The notes beneath the pieces are model-generated. The model searched no databases and was not told the origin of the DNA. It saw only the letters and a program-made list of their open reading frames with translations. A stretch of 64,000 nt of DNA from Psychrobacter sp. AH5. GTDB lineage: Bacteria > Pseudomonadota > Gammaproteobacteria > Pseudomonadales > Moraxellaceae. Shown piece by piece: positions 21,632-34,879 of the stretch (positions within the stretch are counted from its first letter, which is position 1; each line of letters starts with the position of its first letter). The DNA is taken from NCBI RefSeq assembly GCF_040371085.1, contig NZ_JAMBMT010000006.1, positions 1-64,000 on the forward strand, in the 5' to 3' direction. The position numbers and the translations under genes were made by a program.

Positions 21632-24584
21632 TGGGGTGGGGGGGGTGGGGGGTGGGGTGGGGGGGGGGTGGGGTGGGGTGGTGGGGGGGTGGGGGGGGGT
21701 GGGGGGTGGGGTGGGGGTGGGGTGGGGGGGGGTTGGGGTTTGGGGGGTGGGTGGTGGTGGTGGGTGTGGTGGTGGTTGTGTGGGGTGGGGTGGGTGGTTG
21801 GTGGGGGGGGGGGTGTGGGGGGGGGGGGGTGGGGGGGGGGGGGGTGGTGTGGGGGGGTTGGGGGTGGGTGGGGGTGGTGGGTGGGGGGTGGGTGGTGGGG
21901 GGGGTGGGGTGGGGGGTGGTGGTTGGTGTGGGGGGTGGGGGGGTGGGTGGTGTGTGGGGGTTGGGGTGTGGTGGTGGGGGGGGGGGGGGTGTGGGGGTTG
22001 GGGGTGTGGGGTGGTGTGGGTGTGTGGGGTGGGGGGTTGGTTGGTGGGGTTGGTGTGGGTGGGGGGTGGTTGGGGTGGGGGGGGGGGTTTTTGGGGTTGT
22101 GGGGTGGTGGGGGGTGTGGGTTGGGGTTTGTGTTGTTTGGGTGTGTGTTGTGTGGGTTGTGGGGGGGGGGGGGGGGTGGGGGTGGTGGGTGTGGGGGGGG
22201 GGTGTTGTGGTTGGGGGGGTGGGTGGTGTTGTGGGTGTGTTAGGGGTGGGGTGGTTTGGGGGGGTGGTGGTGGTGGTTGGTGGTGGGGGTGTGGGGTGGT
22301 GTTGTTTGTGGTGGGGGTTTGGTGGGGGGTTGTGGGTGTGTGGGGTGGTGGGGGGTGGTGGGGGGGTGGGTTGGTGGGTGGGGGGGGGTTGGGTGGGGTT
22401 GGTTGTGGGTTGATGGGGGTTGGGGTTGGTGGTGGGTGGGTGGTGGGGGGTGGGTGGGTGGGTGTGGGTGGGGGGGGGTTGGGGGTGGTGTTGGTGTGTT
22501 GGGGGGGTGTGGGTGGTGTGGGGGGGGGTGGTGGTGGGTGTGGTGGTGGGGTGGTTTTGGGGGTTGATTTGGGTGGTGGGGGGGTGGGTGGTGGGTGTTG
22601 GGGAGGGGGTTTGGGGTTGGTGGGGGTGTTGGGTGGGTGGGGTTGGTTGGGGGTGGGTGGTGGGTGTGGGGGTGGGGTGTGGGTGGGTGGGTGTGGGGGG
22701 GGGTGTTGGGGTTGGGGGGTGGGTGTGTGTGGTTGTGGGGGGTTGGTGGGTGTGGGTGGTTGGGTGGGGGGGTGTTGGGGGTTGGGGTGGTGGGGTGGGG
22801 TTGTGGTGTGGTGGGGGGTGTGTTGGTGGGTGGGGGTGGGGGGTGGGGGGGGGTTGTGGGGGGGTGGGGGGTGTTGGTGTGGGGGGGGGTGGGGTGTGGG
22901 GGTTGGTGGGGGGTGGGTGGTGTGTGGGGTTGGGTGGGGTGTGGTGTGTGGGGGTGGGTGGGGTGGGGGGGTGTGGGGTGTGTGGTGGGGGGTGGGGGGT
23001 TGGTGGGGTGGGTTGGGGGGGGGGGGGGGGGTGTGGGGGTGTTGGGGTGTGGGGTGGGGGGGGTGTTGTGGGGTGTGGTGTGGGGGTGGGGGTGGGGTGG
23101 GTGGGGGTGGGGGGTGGGGTGTGGTGGGGTGGGGGTGTGTGGGTGGGGGGGGGTGGTGGGGGGGGTGGGTGGGGGGGGTGGGGTTGGTGTGGGGGGTGGG
23201 GTGGGTGGGGTTGGGGTTGTGGGTGGTTGTGTTTGGGGGGGTGGGTTGGGGGTGGGTGGGGTGGGTGGGGGTGGGTTGGTGGTGGGGGTGGGGGGGGGTG
23301 GGGGGGTGGGTTGGGTGTGGGGGGTGGTGGGTGGTGTGTGGGGGTGGGGGGGGGGTGGGGTGTGGGTGGGGGTGTGGTTGTGGGGGGTGGGGTGGTGTGT
23401 GGGGGGGTGGGTGGGGTGGGTGGGTTGTGGGGGGGGGGGTTGTGTGGGGGTTGGGGGTTGTGGTGGGGGGGTGGGTGTTGGGGGGGGGGTGTGGGTGGTG
23501 TGGGGTGGGTTGGGGTTGGGGGGGTGGGTGTGGGGGTGGGGGGTGGGGTGTGGGTGGTGGGGGTTGGTGGGTGGGTGGGGGGGGGGGTGGGTGGGGTGTT
23601 GTGGGTTGGGGTGGGGTGGTGTGGGGGTGGTGGGGGGTGGTGGTGGGGTGGTTGGTGGGTTGTGGTGGGGGGTGGGTGGGGGTGGGGGGGGTGGGTGGTG
23701 GGGGTGGGGGGTTGGGGGTGGGGGGGTGGGTGTGGGGGTGGGGTGGGTGTGGTGGGGGGGGTGGGGGGTGGGGGGGGTGTGTTGGGTGGGGGTGGTGGGG
23801 TGTGGGGGGGGGTGGGGGTGGGGGGGGTGGGTGTGGGGGGGGGGGTGTGGGGGGGGTGGGTTGGGGTGTTGGTGGGTTGTGTGGGTGGGTGGGGGTGGGG
23901 GTGGGGGGTGTTGGGGGGGGTGGGGTGGTGGGGTGTTGGGGTGGGGGGGGGTGTGGGGTGGGGTGTGGGGGGGGTGGGGTGGGGGGGTGGGGGGGTGTGG
24001 GGGTGTGGGGGGTGGGTGTTGGGGGTTGGGTGGTGGGGTGGTGGTGTGGGGTGGGGGGGTTGTGGGGGGGGTGGTGGGGTGGGGGTGGGGGGGGGTGTGT
24101 GGGGGGGGTGGGGTGGATGGTGGGTTGGTTTGGGGTTGTGGGGTGGGTTGGTGGGTGGTTGGGGTGTTTGGGGGTGGTGGGGGGGTGGTTTGTGGGGTGG
24201 TGGGTTGTGTGGGGGGGTGTGGTGGGTTGTTTGGTGGGTTGGGTTGTTTGTGTGGTAGTGGTTTGGGTGGGGGGGATGTTTGGGTGGTTTGGTGGGGGTG
24301 TGGTTGTGGGTGTTGTGGTATTGGTGTGGGTGTTGGTGGGTGTTTTGTGGTGGTGTGGGTGGGGTGGTGTGGTGGGTGTGGGGTGTTTGTGGGTGTGGTG
24401 TTTGTTGGGGTTGGGGGGTGTTGGGGTTGTGGGTGTTGTGGTGGGTTTGGGGGTGTGGTGTGGGTGGGGTTGTTGTGTGGTGGGGGGGGGGGTTGAGGTG
24501 GTGTTGGAAGGTGTTTTGGTTGTGGGTGTGGTTGGTGGGGTAGGGGGGGGTGTTTGGGAGGGTGGGGTGGGGGATTGGTGTGGA

Positions 24585-24645
24585 GTTTATGGTTTATGGG
24601 GATTATATATGTGGTTGGGATTGAATTTTTTTTTAATGGTGGTGG
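24585..24645. repeat. Beta-like patch inside the G/T megablock
   Basis: A short A-containing patch carries the order tatgtggttgg, gattg, a nine-T run, then aatgg. The same order is found in beta at 10,145-10,185 and 38,582-38,624. It sits alone in DNA that is otherwise nearly pure G/T, suggesting the megablock is partly a collapsed version of beta-like sequence. Confidence 0.45.
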
Positions 24646-25999
24646 TGTTGGGTGTTAGGGGATGTGGGAGGTGGGTGGGTGTGGGGTGGAGGTGAGTGGG
24701 GGGTTGTGGGGGGGGGTGGGTGGTGGGGTGGGGTTTGGTGTGGGTTAATTGGTGTGGGTGTTGTGGGGGGGGGGTGGGGTTGGGTTGTGGTTGGTGGGGG
24801 GGTTTGGTTGTTTGGGTGTGGTGGGGGGGTTGTGGTGGGGGGGTGTGTGGGTTGTGGGGTGGGGTGGTGGGGTTGGTTGGGTGGGGGGGGGTGGGGTGTG
24901 GGGGTGTGTTGGTTGGGGGTGGTGTTTGGGGGGGTGGGGTTGTGGGGTGTGGGTTGTGGGGGTGGTGTTTGTGGGTGTGGGGTTGGGGGTGGTTGGGGTG
25001 TGTTGTGGTGGTGGGTGGGGTTGTGTGGTTTGGGTGGGGGTGTTGTTGGGTGTGTGTTGTGGGGGGGGTGGGGGTTGGGGGTTGGGTGTTGGGGGTGGGT
25101 GGGGTGTGGGTGGGGGGGTGGGTTTGGGGGTGGGGGGGGTTGTGGGGGGTGGGTGGGGGGGTGGTGGGGTGTGGGGTGGGTGGGGGTTGGTGGGTTGGGG
25201 TGGGGTTGGGGTGATTGTGTGTGTGGGGTGGTGGGTGGGGTGGTGTTGGGGGTGGTTGTGGTGGTTTGGGTGGGGGTGGTGTGGGGGGGGTTTTGGTGGG
25301 TGGGGTGGGGGGGGTTGGTGGGGGGTGTGGGGGGTGGTTGGGGTGTTTGTGGGTGGGTGTGGTTGGTGGGGGTGGGTGGGGGGTGTGTGGGTGTGGGGGG
25401 GGGGGGGTGGGGGTGGTGGGGGTGGTGGTGGGGGTGGGGGGGTGGGGTTGGGGGGGGGGGGTGTGGGGGTGGGTGTGGGGGTGGGGGTGTTGGGGGGGGG
25501 TGTGGGGGGGTGTTGTGGGTGGTGGTGGTTTGGGGGGGTTGGGTGGTGGGGGGGGGGGGGGGGGGTGGGTGGGGGTTGGGGGTGGGGGGGGTGGGGGGGG
25601 TGGTGGGGGGGTGGTTGGGGTGTGTGGTGGGGGGGGGGGTGGGGTGGGTGGGGGGGGTGGGGGTGGGGGGGTTGGGGGGGTGTGGGGTGGGTGGGGGGGG
25701 TTTGGTGGTGTGGGTTGGTGGTGGTTTGTGTGGGGTGGGGGGGGGGGTTGTTGGGGTGGGGGGGGTGGTGGGGGTGGGTTGTGGTGTGGGGGTGGGGTGT
25801 TGTGGGGTTGTGGTGGTGGGGTGTGGGGTGTTGGTGTGTGTATGTGGGTTGGGTTTGTGGTGGGGGGGGGGTGTGGTGGGTGTGGGTTGGGGTTGTGTTT
25901 GTGGTGGGTTTGTTTGGGGGGGGGTGGGTGGGTGGGTTTTTGGTTGTGGGGTTGTGGTTGGTTGTGGTTGGTTTGTGGGGATTGGGTTGTGAGGTTGGA

Positions 26000-26690
26000 G
26001 GTTGTGGGATGGGGGGGTTGGGTTGGTAGTGGGGGATATTAGGATGTTTTAGGGTTTTGTAGTAGTTTATGTGTGGTTTTGGGTTAGTAGAGGGAAAAGT
26101 GTAAAGTTTGGGATATATGGGGTGATTTTGGTTTGTTTGAGTGTTGGGGGGGATTGTAGGGGTGGGGGGGTGGGTTGGGGGTGTTGGGAAGATGGTGGTT
26201 GTAGTTTTTGGGTGAGTGGGGGGTAATATGTGTGGAGGTTAGTGGTAGAGGTTTTTTGTGGGGGGTTGGGTGAGTGGTTGTGGGGTGTGGGGTGGGGTTT
26301 GGGGTTGGGGGGGGGGTGGGGGGTTTGTTGGGGTTGGGGGTTGGGTGTTTGTGGAGTGTGGGGGGGGGGTGTTTTGGGGGGTGGTGTGTTTGGTGGGTTA
26401 TGGTTGGATTGTGGGTTTGTTTGGGTTGTTGGATGTTTTTTGGTGTTGTGGTGGTTATAAGGGATTTAGGGGTGGGGGGTGGTAAGGAGATGATTGTAGA
26501 AGGAGTGTATTGTTTATGTTAAGAAGGAGTTTGTGAGTGTTGTGGTAATAATGGTGTTGTATTTATGTATTGGTTTGTGGTTTTTGTTTGATTTGGGTTA
26601 TTGTGGTTGGGTGATATGATTAGTTGTATTGAAGGATGAGATGGAAAGGTATTTTTTTGTAGGAGGGATATATTTTATTGGAGTGGGTGA
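26000..26690. other. A-containing patch within the megablock
   Basis: For about 700 bases A returns at moderate frequency, still without C, then disappears again. I found no gene and no convincing second copy. Overlapping frames at 26,230-26,522 are of the same low-complexity type as their surroundings. Confidence 0.5.
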
Positions 26691-29600
26691 GTTTTAGGGG
26701 TTGTTTGGGGGTTGTGGTGTTGGTTGTGTGGGTTTTTGTTGTGTGGGGGTGGGTGGTGGTGTGGGGGGTGTGTGGGTTGTGGGGTTGTGTTTTGGTGGTG
26801 GGTGGTTGGGGGTGTGTGGAGTTTTTGTGGGGGTTGTGTGTGTTTGGTTGTGTGTGGGGTGTTGTGGGGTGTGTGGGGTGGTGTGGGGTGGTGGTGTTGG
26901 GTGGGTGGTGTTTGGGGGGTGGGGTGGGGTTTGGGTATTGTGGTTGTGGGTGGGTGTGTGGTGGTGGGTTGTGTTGTGTTGGTAGGGTGGGGGGGGTTGT
27001 GGTGTTGGTTGTGTGGGTGTGGGTGTGTGGTGGGTTGGTTATGATGGGTTGGTGGGTGGGTGTTTGGTGGGGGGGTTGTGTGGGTGTGTGGTGTGTGGGG
27101 GTGGGTGGTTGTGGGGTGGTTGGGGGGGTGTTTGTGGGGGGTGTGTTGTTTTGTTGGTTGGGGTGGGGGTGTGGTGGGTGGGGGGTTTGGGGTGTGGTGG
27201 TTGTGGTGGGGTTTGGTGGGGTGGGGTGGGGGTGTGGTGGGTGTGTGGGTGGTGGGGTTGGGGTGGTTGTGGGTTGGGGGGTGTGTGGGTGGGGTGGGGG
27301 GGGTGGGGTTGGGGTGGTTTGGGGGTGTGGGTGGGGTGGGTGTTGGTGTGTGGTTGGGGGGTTGTGGTGTGGTGGGGTGGGGGGTTGTGTTGGGGTGTGT
27401 GGGGGTGTTGGGGGGTTGGGTGTGGTGGTGGGGGTGTGGTGGTGGGGTGGTGGGGTGTGGGTGGTGGGGTGGGTGGTTGGGTGTGGTGGGGGGTGGGTGT
27501 GGGGTGTGGGGTGGTTGGTGGGGGGTGGTTGGGTGGGGGGGGTGGGGTGTGTTGGGGGGTGTGGTTTGGTGGGTGTGGGGTTTTGGGTTGTTTGGGTGTG
27601 TTGGTGGGGTGTGTGGTAGGTGTGTTGGTGGGGTGTGGTGGTGGGGGGGTGGTGGTTGGTAGGGTGGTGTTGTGGTGTTTGGGGGTTGGGGGGGATTTGT
27701 TGTAGTTGTATGGTGGTGTTTTGGTGTGGTGTGATTTTGGTAGGGGGGTTGTGTGTTGGGTTGGGGGATGGTGGGTGATGGATGGGGGGTGTGTTGGTGG
27801 GTGGGTGTGTGGGTGTTGGTGGTGTGGTTGGTGGTGGTTTTGTTTGTGGTGTTTGTGGTGGGTGGGGTTGTGTTGGTGGTGGGTTGGGGATTGTGATATG
27901 GGGGTGTTTTGGGGGTGGTGTGGGTGTGGGGGTGGTTGTGTTTGGTGGGGGGGAGTGTTATGTGGTGGTGGTGTGTGTGGTGGGGGGTGTGTGTGGTTTG
28001 TGGTGGGGTGGGTGGGGGGGGGGTGGGTTTTGGGTGGGGGGGGGGGGGTGGTTTGGGGGGGTGGGTGGGGGGTGGTGGTTGGTGTTTGGTGGGTGGGTGT
28101 GGTTGGGTGTGGGGTGTGGTTGGTGTTGGGGGTTGGGGTTGTTGGTGTTGGGTGTGGGGTTGTGTGGGGTGGTGGGGTGGTTGGGTGTGGGGGGTGTGGG
28201 GTTTGTTGGGTGGTGTGGGGGTTGTGGTGGTTTGGGGGGGTGTTGGGGGGTTGGGAGGTGTGGGGGTGGTGGGTGTGGTGGGGTTTGGGGGTGTGGGGGG
28301 TGTGGTTGGGTGGTGGGTGTGTGGTGGGTGGTGTTGGTGGGGGGTGTGTGGGGGGTGGGGTTGGGTGGGTGTGGGGGGGGTGGTGTGGTTGGGGGGGTGG
28401 GGTTGGGTGGGTGTTGGTTTGGGGTGTTGGTGGGGTGGGGGTGGGGTGGTGGGGGGTTGGTGGGTGTTGGGGGGGGGTTGGGGGGTGGGGTGGGGGGTGT
28501 TTGGTGGTGTGTTGGGGTGGGGGGGTTTGGGTGGTGGTGGGGGGTGGGTTGTGGGTGGGGGGGGGTGTGTGTGGGGTTGGGTGGGGGTGGGGGGGGGGTT
28601 GGTGGGGGGTGGGGGGGGTTGTGGGTGGGTGGGGGTGTGGGGGGGGGTGTGGTGGGTGTGGGGGGTGGGGTGGGTGGTGGGTGGGGTGGTGGGGGGGTGG
28701 TGGGGGTGGGTGGTTGGGGGGGTGGGTGTGGTGTTGGTGGGGTTGGTGGGGGTGGGTGGGGGGGGTGGGGGTGGTGGGGGTTGGGGTGGTGGGGGGGGGG
28801 TGGGGGTGGGGGGGTGGGGGGGGTGGGGGGTGTGTGGGTGGGTGGGGGGTGTGGTGGGGTGGGTGGGGTGGTGGGGGGGGGGGGTTGGGGGGTGGGTGTG
28901 GGGGTGGGGGGGTTGTGGGGTGGGGTGTGGGTGGGGTGGGGGGGGGTGGGTTGGGGTGGTTGTGGTGTTGGGGGGGGTGTGGTGGTTGTGGGGTTGGGGG
29001 TGGTGGGTGGGGGGGGTTTGGGGGGGGTGGTGTGTTGGGGGTGGTGTTGTGGTGGGTTGGTGGGTGTGGTGTGTGGGGTTTGTTGTGGGGGGGGTGGTGG
29101 GTGTGGTGGGTGTGGGGTGGGGGGGTGTGGTGGTGTGGGGGGTGGGGTGGTGTGTTTGGGTTGGTTTGTGTGTTGGTGGGTTGGGTTGGTTTGTGGGTGT
29201 TGGTTTGTTGGTGGGGTGTTGTTGGTGGTGGGGGTATTTGTGGGTTGTGGGTTGTGGTGGTGTGGTGTTGGGTGTTGGTGGGTGGGTTGGGGTTGGTGTG
29301 GGGTTGGTGTTTGGGGTGGTGTGGTGGGTTGGTGGTTTGTGGGGTGGTGGTGGTGTGGGTTGGGGGTGGTGTTGGTTGGGGGGGGTTGGGGGTGGGGGGG
29401 GTGTTGGTGGGGGGGGTGGGTGTGTGTTTGGGTTGGTGTGGTTTGGTGGTTTGGGGGGTGTGGTGTGTGGGTTTGGGTGGGATGGTTGGTTTTGTTTGGT
29501 TGGTGGGGGTGGGTGGGGGGGTTGGGGTTGTGGGGTTAGTGTGTGGTGTTGGGAGGGGGTTTGGTTGGGGTATGTGGGGGAGTGGTGGGATTAAGGATTG

Positions 29601-32600
29601 AGTATGGGATATTGGTTGGGGGGGGTGGTATGGGATGAAATGATGGTGGGTAAAGTTGGGGTTTGAGTGTGGATTGGGATGTAGTGTTTTAGTTAGAGTA
29701 GGGTGGGATTGGGTGTTTGGGGGGAAGGAAATTAATGGTGTTTATTTGAGTTTTGGGGGGTGGGAATGTATGAATGTAGGGGGGGATGTTTTGGGTGGGG
29801 GGTTATGTGGGGATGTTGGTAGTGTTTAATGAGGTTGAGTGGTGTGGTGAATGGTTGTGGTGTTGGGGGTTTTGGTGGAGTTAGGGGGGGGTTTGGGAGT
29901 TGAGGGGGGATGTTGGTGTGTTTTTTTATTTTGGGGGGGTGGGGGGGTGGGGGTGTTGTAGGGTGTGTGGGATAGGGGGGGGGGAGTGTAGTTGTGGTAT
30001 TGGTGGGTGAGATTGTGGGGATGGGGTATTTATAAGATGTAATTGATGTAAGTGATTGGTGGGAGGTGTAAGAGTGAGAGGGGATGTGGAGTAGGGTTGT
30101 ATTGGTTATGGGGTGTAATTGTAAGGGGGTTTTATGGGTAGATGTTAGAGTTTTGGTAGTGTGTTAATGAATTGGGGGGGGTTGGATGATTGATAAGAGG
30201 AAATTTGAGTAAGGTAGTGGGAGAGGGGGGGGTAGGATAGGTTGAGGATTTTTAGATAGGGAGGAGGTGTGGTGGTGGATGATTGTTGTATGAGAGTTGT
30301 GAAGATGGTTTGAAGATTAGAGTGTTGGGGTAGGGTGGTAGTGGGGTGAGTGGTTTTTGTTGAGAGGGAGATGAGTAAGGAGGGTTTTAATTGTGTGGAA
30401 GGTTTAAGAGAGAGATGATTGGGGTGTAAGGTTTTGATATTATGGATAATGAAGTGATGATGATAGGGGTTTGGGAGTTGAGTGTAGGATAGATATGTTG
30501 TTAAGATTGATGTGGAGAGTTGAGAGTGATGGGGGGGAGTAAGAGATTGTGGGTGTTGAGGATGATGAATGGAGTGGTTGGTAATGAGGAGTTTGTTGTT
30601 GGGGTGGTAGTGATAGGTAAGGGGAGAGGGTGAGTTGAGATTTAGGGGGTGATGTGAGAGTAGGTGGGTATTGTTAGTTTATAAGGGGGGGATTGAGATT
30701 GTTTATGGTGAGTTTGTAAGAATGGATGGGTTGGGTTGGATAGAGATTGTTTATATTGGTAAGGTGGTTGGTGGGTAGGAGGTATAGGAGGGTTTTTGTA
30801 ATTGGGGGGATGTAATTTGTTTAGTAGGGGGTGTGGAGGGTAGGGTAGTGAGATTTGGTTGGATAGTGGGGAGGGTTTAGGTAAGGGTTAGGAGGGAGTA
30901 GATGATATATGGGGTGGTGTTTGATGGAGAGAGAATGAGGGTTGGGTGATTTGTTTGGAGGGGTGGGAGTGGTGGGGGTTATAAGGATTAGGGAGGGTAG
31001 TTGTTTGGTTTTATGTGGGGGGTATGGGAGGGGGGTGAGTGTTGAGGTTGTTGGAATTGTTATTTGGATTTTTTGTGTTATAGTGGTAGGGTGGTGGTGG
31101 GTTATAGGGGAGGAGGTTTTGTTATGGATATGTGGTGAGGGGGTTTGTGGTTGAGGTTGGTGTGGGGGTGTGGTTTTTGTGAGGAGGGGTTGAAGGGGAT
31201 AGTTATGTAGGTGGGAGGTGTAGGTTTGGGGTGGGATTAGATGGGGATGTGGTGAGGAGTGTTGGGGTGTTGGTGGGGTAGAGGAGTGTAGTTGTGTTAT
31301 GTGATTTGGTGGTGGTTGTGGTGTGGTGTGGTGGTGGTGGTTGTGGTATTTGAGGGTGGTGGGGGGAGGGTTGTAGAGGGTTGTGGGGTATTAGGTTTTT
31401 GATGAGGGTTGTGGGGGTGTGTTGGGGGGGTAGAGTTTGGGAGGGTGGAGTGTGATTTAGGTGGGTGGGGGTAGAGGGTTGGATGATGGTTGGAGTGTAT
31501 GGGGGGATGTGGGAGGTGGTTGGTGAGGTAGGTATGGTTTAGAGTTAAGTGTTTTGATGTGTGAGTGTTGTGGTGGTGGTTGGGAGTTGTGGTTGTTGGA
31601 TTAGATGGTTTTTTTTATGAGTTTGTGGGTATGGATGTGGTTGTATTTTAGGTGGATAGTTAGAGGAAAGGTATGGAGATAAGATTTTGTGGGTTTGAGT
31701 GTGTTGGATAAGGGATTGTGAGAAGTTGGGGATTGGGGTGGATGTTGGATGAGGTAGGGAAGTTTGGGGGTTTAGGGTTGGTGGGTATTGGGTGTTGGGT
31801 GGTGAGGGTAAGGTGGAGTAAGGTAGTTGTGGTTTTGATGTTTTAAGTAGATAATGTTGTGTTAGATAGTTAATAAGATAATTGATAAGATTGTAAGGGT
31901 GATTAGGAGGATGAAGAGATTGTAGATGTATTGTATAGATGAAGGGAGGTGTTGAGAGTTGTGAGTATAATTTTTGGTAGATAGATGATAGTTGAGAAGG
32001 GGGAGGGGTTTGAGATGTATTAGATTGGGAGTTGAGATTTGAAGGTTTAATATTAATATTTTTGTGAGATAAAGAGGAGGTGGTTGTAGTAGTGTTGAGA
32101 AATTGGAAGGGGGTTGGTGGGTTAGTAGAGGTGAGGAGGAGTGTTTTTGAGGTTGATAGGATGATTGTGAGGGGTGAGGGATGAGGAGTAATGGAGAATT
32201 GAGAGATAATTTTAGGGGAGAGTTTGGATAGTAGGATGGATGGAAGGTAAGAGTGTGATAAGAGAGTGAGAGTAGTGTTGTAAAGTAATGGAAGATTAAT
32301 TGAGGTGTGTTAGTTTGATTTGTTGGGTGGGGTGAAATGGATTGAAGGAGGTTGTTTGTTGGAGGTTGGATGTAATGTATGTGAGGTTGATAGGGTGAGA
32401 TGTAGAGGGGATTGAGATAGTTAAGAAATGGGAAGATGAGGATATAGGTAAAGAGGTGGGGGAGTAGAGTTATGATTTGAAGAATTGTAGAAGGAGGGTT
32501 GAGAGGGATTGGAGAGTTAGGAAGATTTTGAAGAGAGTGTGGGTTTTTGAAGAGAGAAGGATGAGGTAAGATGATGTGGGATTGTAAAGGATTTTGAGTA

Positions 32601-34750
32601 AGAGTATGGATATGAGGAGTGTAATTGTGTGGAGTAGGTGAGGTGTTTGTTGGGAGTGTTGGAGAGAGGGAGGATAGTTTATAATAATTTATTGGTTTGT
32701 TTGTGTTTTTTATGGAGGATAATGGGGGATTTGAGGTGTGGGGAGGAGAGATTTGGAATTGATGTTGGTATGGGTTTTAGTAATTTAGTGAGTGTTTATG
32801 ATAAGGGTGTGGTGTGTTGTGAGTGGTGGGTGGAAGGAAAGGTGATGGTGATGGAATTAGAGATGTTGAGATTTTTATAGATGGATAAGAAGATTGAGGG
32901 GAGTGGTAAAGAGTAGTAGGGGTAGGAGTGAGAGGGGGTAGATGAGAAATTGAGGAATGATTGGATGTGTAATGGGGAGGGTTGGGAGTATGTTGGGGGT
33001 TGGTGTTGGGTGGTGGGTGGTGGGTTGGGGTGGTGGTGTGGGGGTGGTGTGTTTGGGTGGGTGTTGGGTGGGGTTTTGTTTGTGGGGGTGTGGGTGGGGG
33101 TGGGTGGGGGGGTGTGGTGGGTGGTGGTGTGGGTGTTGTTGGTGGTGGTTGGGGGGTGGGTGGTTGGTGTTGATGTTGGTGTTGATGGATGTGTTGTGTG
33201 GTGGGTGTGGGGTGGGTTTGTGGTGTTGGGTGGTGGTGTGGGGTGTGGTGTGGGGGGGTGGTTGGGTAGTGGGGTGGTTGTTTGGGGGTGGGGTGTTGTT
33301 GTGGGGTATTTTGGGGGGTGTTGGGGGTAGTTAGGGGGTGGTTTGTGGTAGTTGATGGGTGTTTGTTTTGTGTGAGAGATGGTTGTGTTGGAGTTTGTGG
33401 GTGTGTAAGTAGATGAGTTTGATATTTAATTGGGTGTTGAGTTTTGGTGATTTTGGGTGGGATGTGTGTTTGGAGTATGTGGAATTGGGTGAGAGGTGGG
33501 AGATGTGGGTGGTTTGGGTGATGTTTGGGGGAGATGATGGTTTTTGGGGAGAGGTGGAGTGTTTGGAATAGTATGAGAGGAGTGTGGGTAGTGAGGTGGG
33601 GGGATAGGGGAGGTGAGATTTGTGTAGGGTGGTTGAGTGTGTTTGGATGGTGGTAGTATTGTTGGTGGATGTTGGTTGTTTGTAGGGTTTTATTTTTAGT
33701 TTGTAGGTTGTGGTTTTTTGTTGAGTTTATTAAGAGGTATAAGGGGATAGGGGGTTTGTTAAGTGGGTGGTGGTTGGTGTGTTGAGAGGGGATTTGATGG
33801 TGTTTTTTGTTTGGTTAGTGTGGTTTTGTTGGGTTTTGAGAGTAATGGGTGGTGGTTGTAGGTTTGAGTGTGGAGTGGTTTTGTAGTGGGGGTGTGGAGT
33901 GTAGTGAGGGGTTATGGGATATTTGGTTGGATTTTTTTGTGAGTTAGGTTGAGGGTTGGGAGATATATTTTTTGTGTGAGGGAGAGTGAAGAATAGTGAG
34001 ATTTGTGTTATAGTATTTAGTTTAAGTGTGTAGTTTAGGTTGTGAGTGGTATTTGTTTGAGGTTATTTAGGGTTAGGGAGGGGTAGATGAGGGGAGGGAA
34101 GGGAAGTAGGTAAAGTGGGGGGGGGATTAAGTTGTAATGAGTGTTTAGGTAATAGAGGGGGAGATGTTGTTAGTGATGGTGGGTAGGTAGGTGATTTTAA
34201 TGTAAGGGTGGGAGGGTGAGTGATAGATGTGTGTTAGATGATATATGATGTGGATTGGTGTTGAGTATTGAATGGTGTTTTGGGGATAAGAGATAATTTG
34301 GATAGGGATGGGTGAATGGATTGAAGTGATAAGGGTGAGGGATTGATATTAATATGGGATGTGGAATAAGTGGGTTGTGTATTGGGTAGGTGTTGTATGT
34401 GGGGGTGGGAATGTTTGAGTGTGAGGATAGGAGGGTGAGAGGGGTTTATTATGGTATGTGTTGGGTTTGTTTTAGTGAGAGGGAGGAGGTTGAGTGAGGG
34501 TAGATGTGTTTATGAGGGTGTGTAGTTGATTTAGGAGTGGTTGGATGGGAGTGGTGTTGAGGGGTGGGATATGAGGTGTTTTTGGTGGATGGGAGTTGAG
34601 GGAATTGTTGAGGGATGGAAAGATATAGGGGTATTGTGGTTGTGTGGAGATGGGGATAGGTAGGGAGTGGTAGTGAGGGGGTGTGTGGGATGATGTTTTG
34701 TAATGATTGGGAGAGGGTGTGTTGGTTTGTTGTGTGATGGTGGTTAGTTT
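29601..34750 (+). repeat. Delta repeat, copy 2 (A/G/T only)
   Basis: The fullest delta copy. Its first 2 kb matches 15,960-18,070 and most of it matches 57,980-61,790. The best anchor is a 65-base stretch at 33,346-33,410 that is identical to 60,692-60,756. Another is the phrase attaagttgtaatgagtg near 34,126 and 61,461. A mostly G/T island at about 32,990-33,330 interrupts it and is much shorter in copy 3. There is no C. Frames at 30,942-31,154 and 32,638-32,880 are not conserved as frames in the other copies. Confidence 0.75.
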
Positions 34751-34879
34751 ATGAGTGGGTTGGGGTTGGTGGTTGGGAGGTATTTTGTATGGGGGTGTTT
34801 GTTTTTATATTGGTGTTTGTTGTATGAGGATTAGGGGTGAGTTTGGAAGGGATGTTTGTGGTGGTGGTGATGGGGGGTG

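Larger units (their letters stand above)
18291..29600. other. G/T-dominated megablock (about 11 kb)
   Basis: The block is almost entirely G and T. I find no C anywhere, and only isolated As apart from the patches listed separately. The longest pure G/T stretch inside it is 22,605-24,116 (1,512 bases). G increasingly dominates between about 20,550 and 21,750. The long plus-strand frames here (one exceeds 1,700 codons) are open only because stop codons need A. Several run in all three frames over the same DNA. There is no tandem unit of fixed length, so it is not a simple telomere-like or minisatellite array. Many overlapping runs of three or more Gs would be predicted to form G-quadruplexes. 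Confidence 0.9.

Noticed and set aside
20550..21750. Telomere, immunoglobulin switch region or regulatory G-quadruplex array
   Set aside because: G-quadruplex potential is real, but there is no fixed repeat unit and no genomic context for such elements. The runs are irregular and grade into homopolymer.
19422..24695. Very long plus-strand open frame (over 1,700 codons) and its overlapping companions, rich in Gly, Val, Trp and Cys
   Set aside because: In G/T-only DNA no stop codon is possible, and the frames are open in all three phases at once. There is no domain, motif, start context or conservation. Length here is not evidence of coding.
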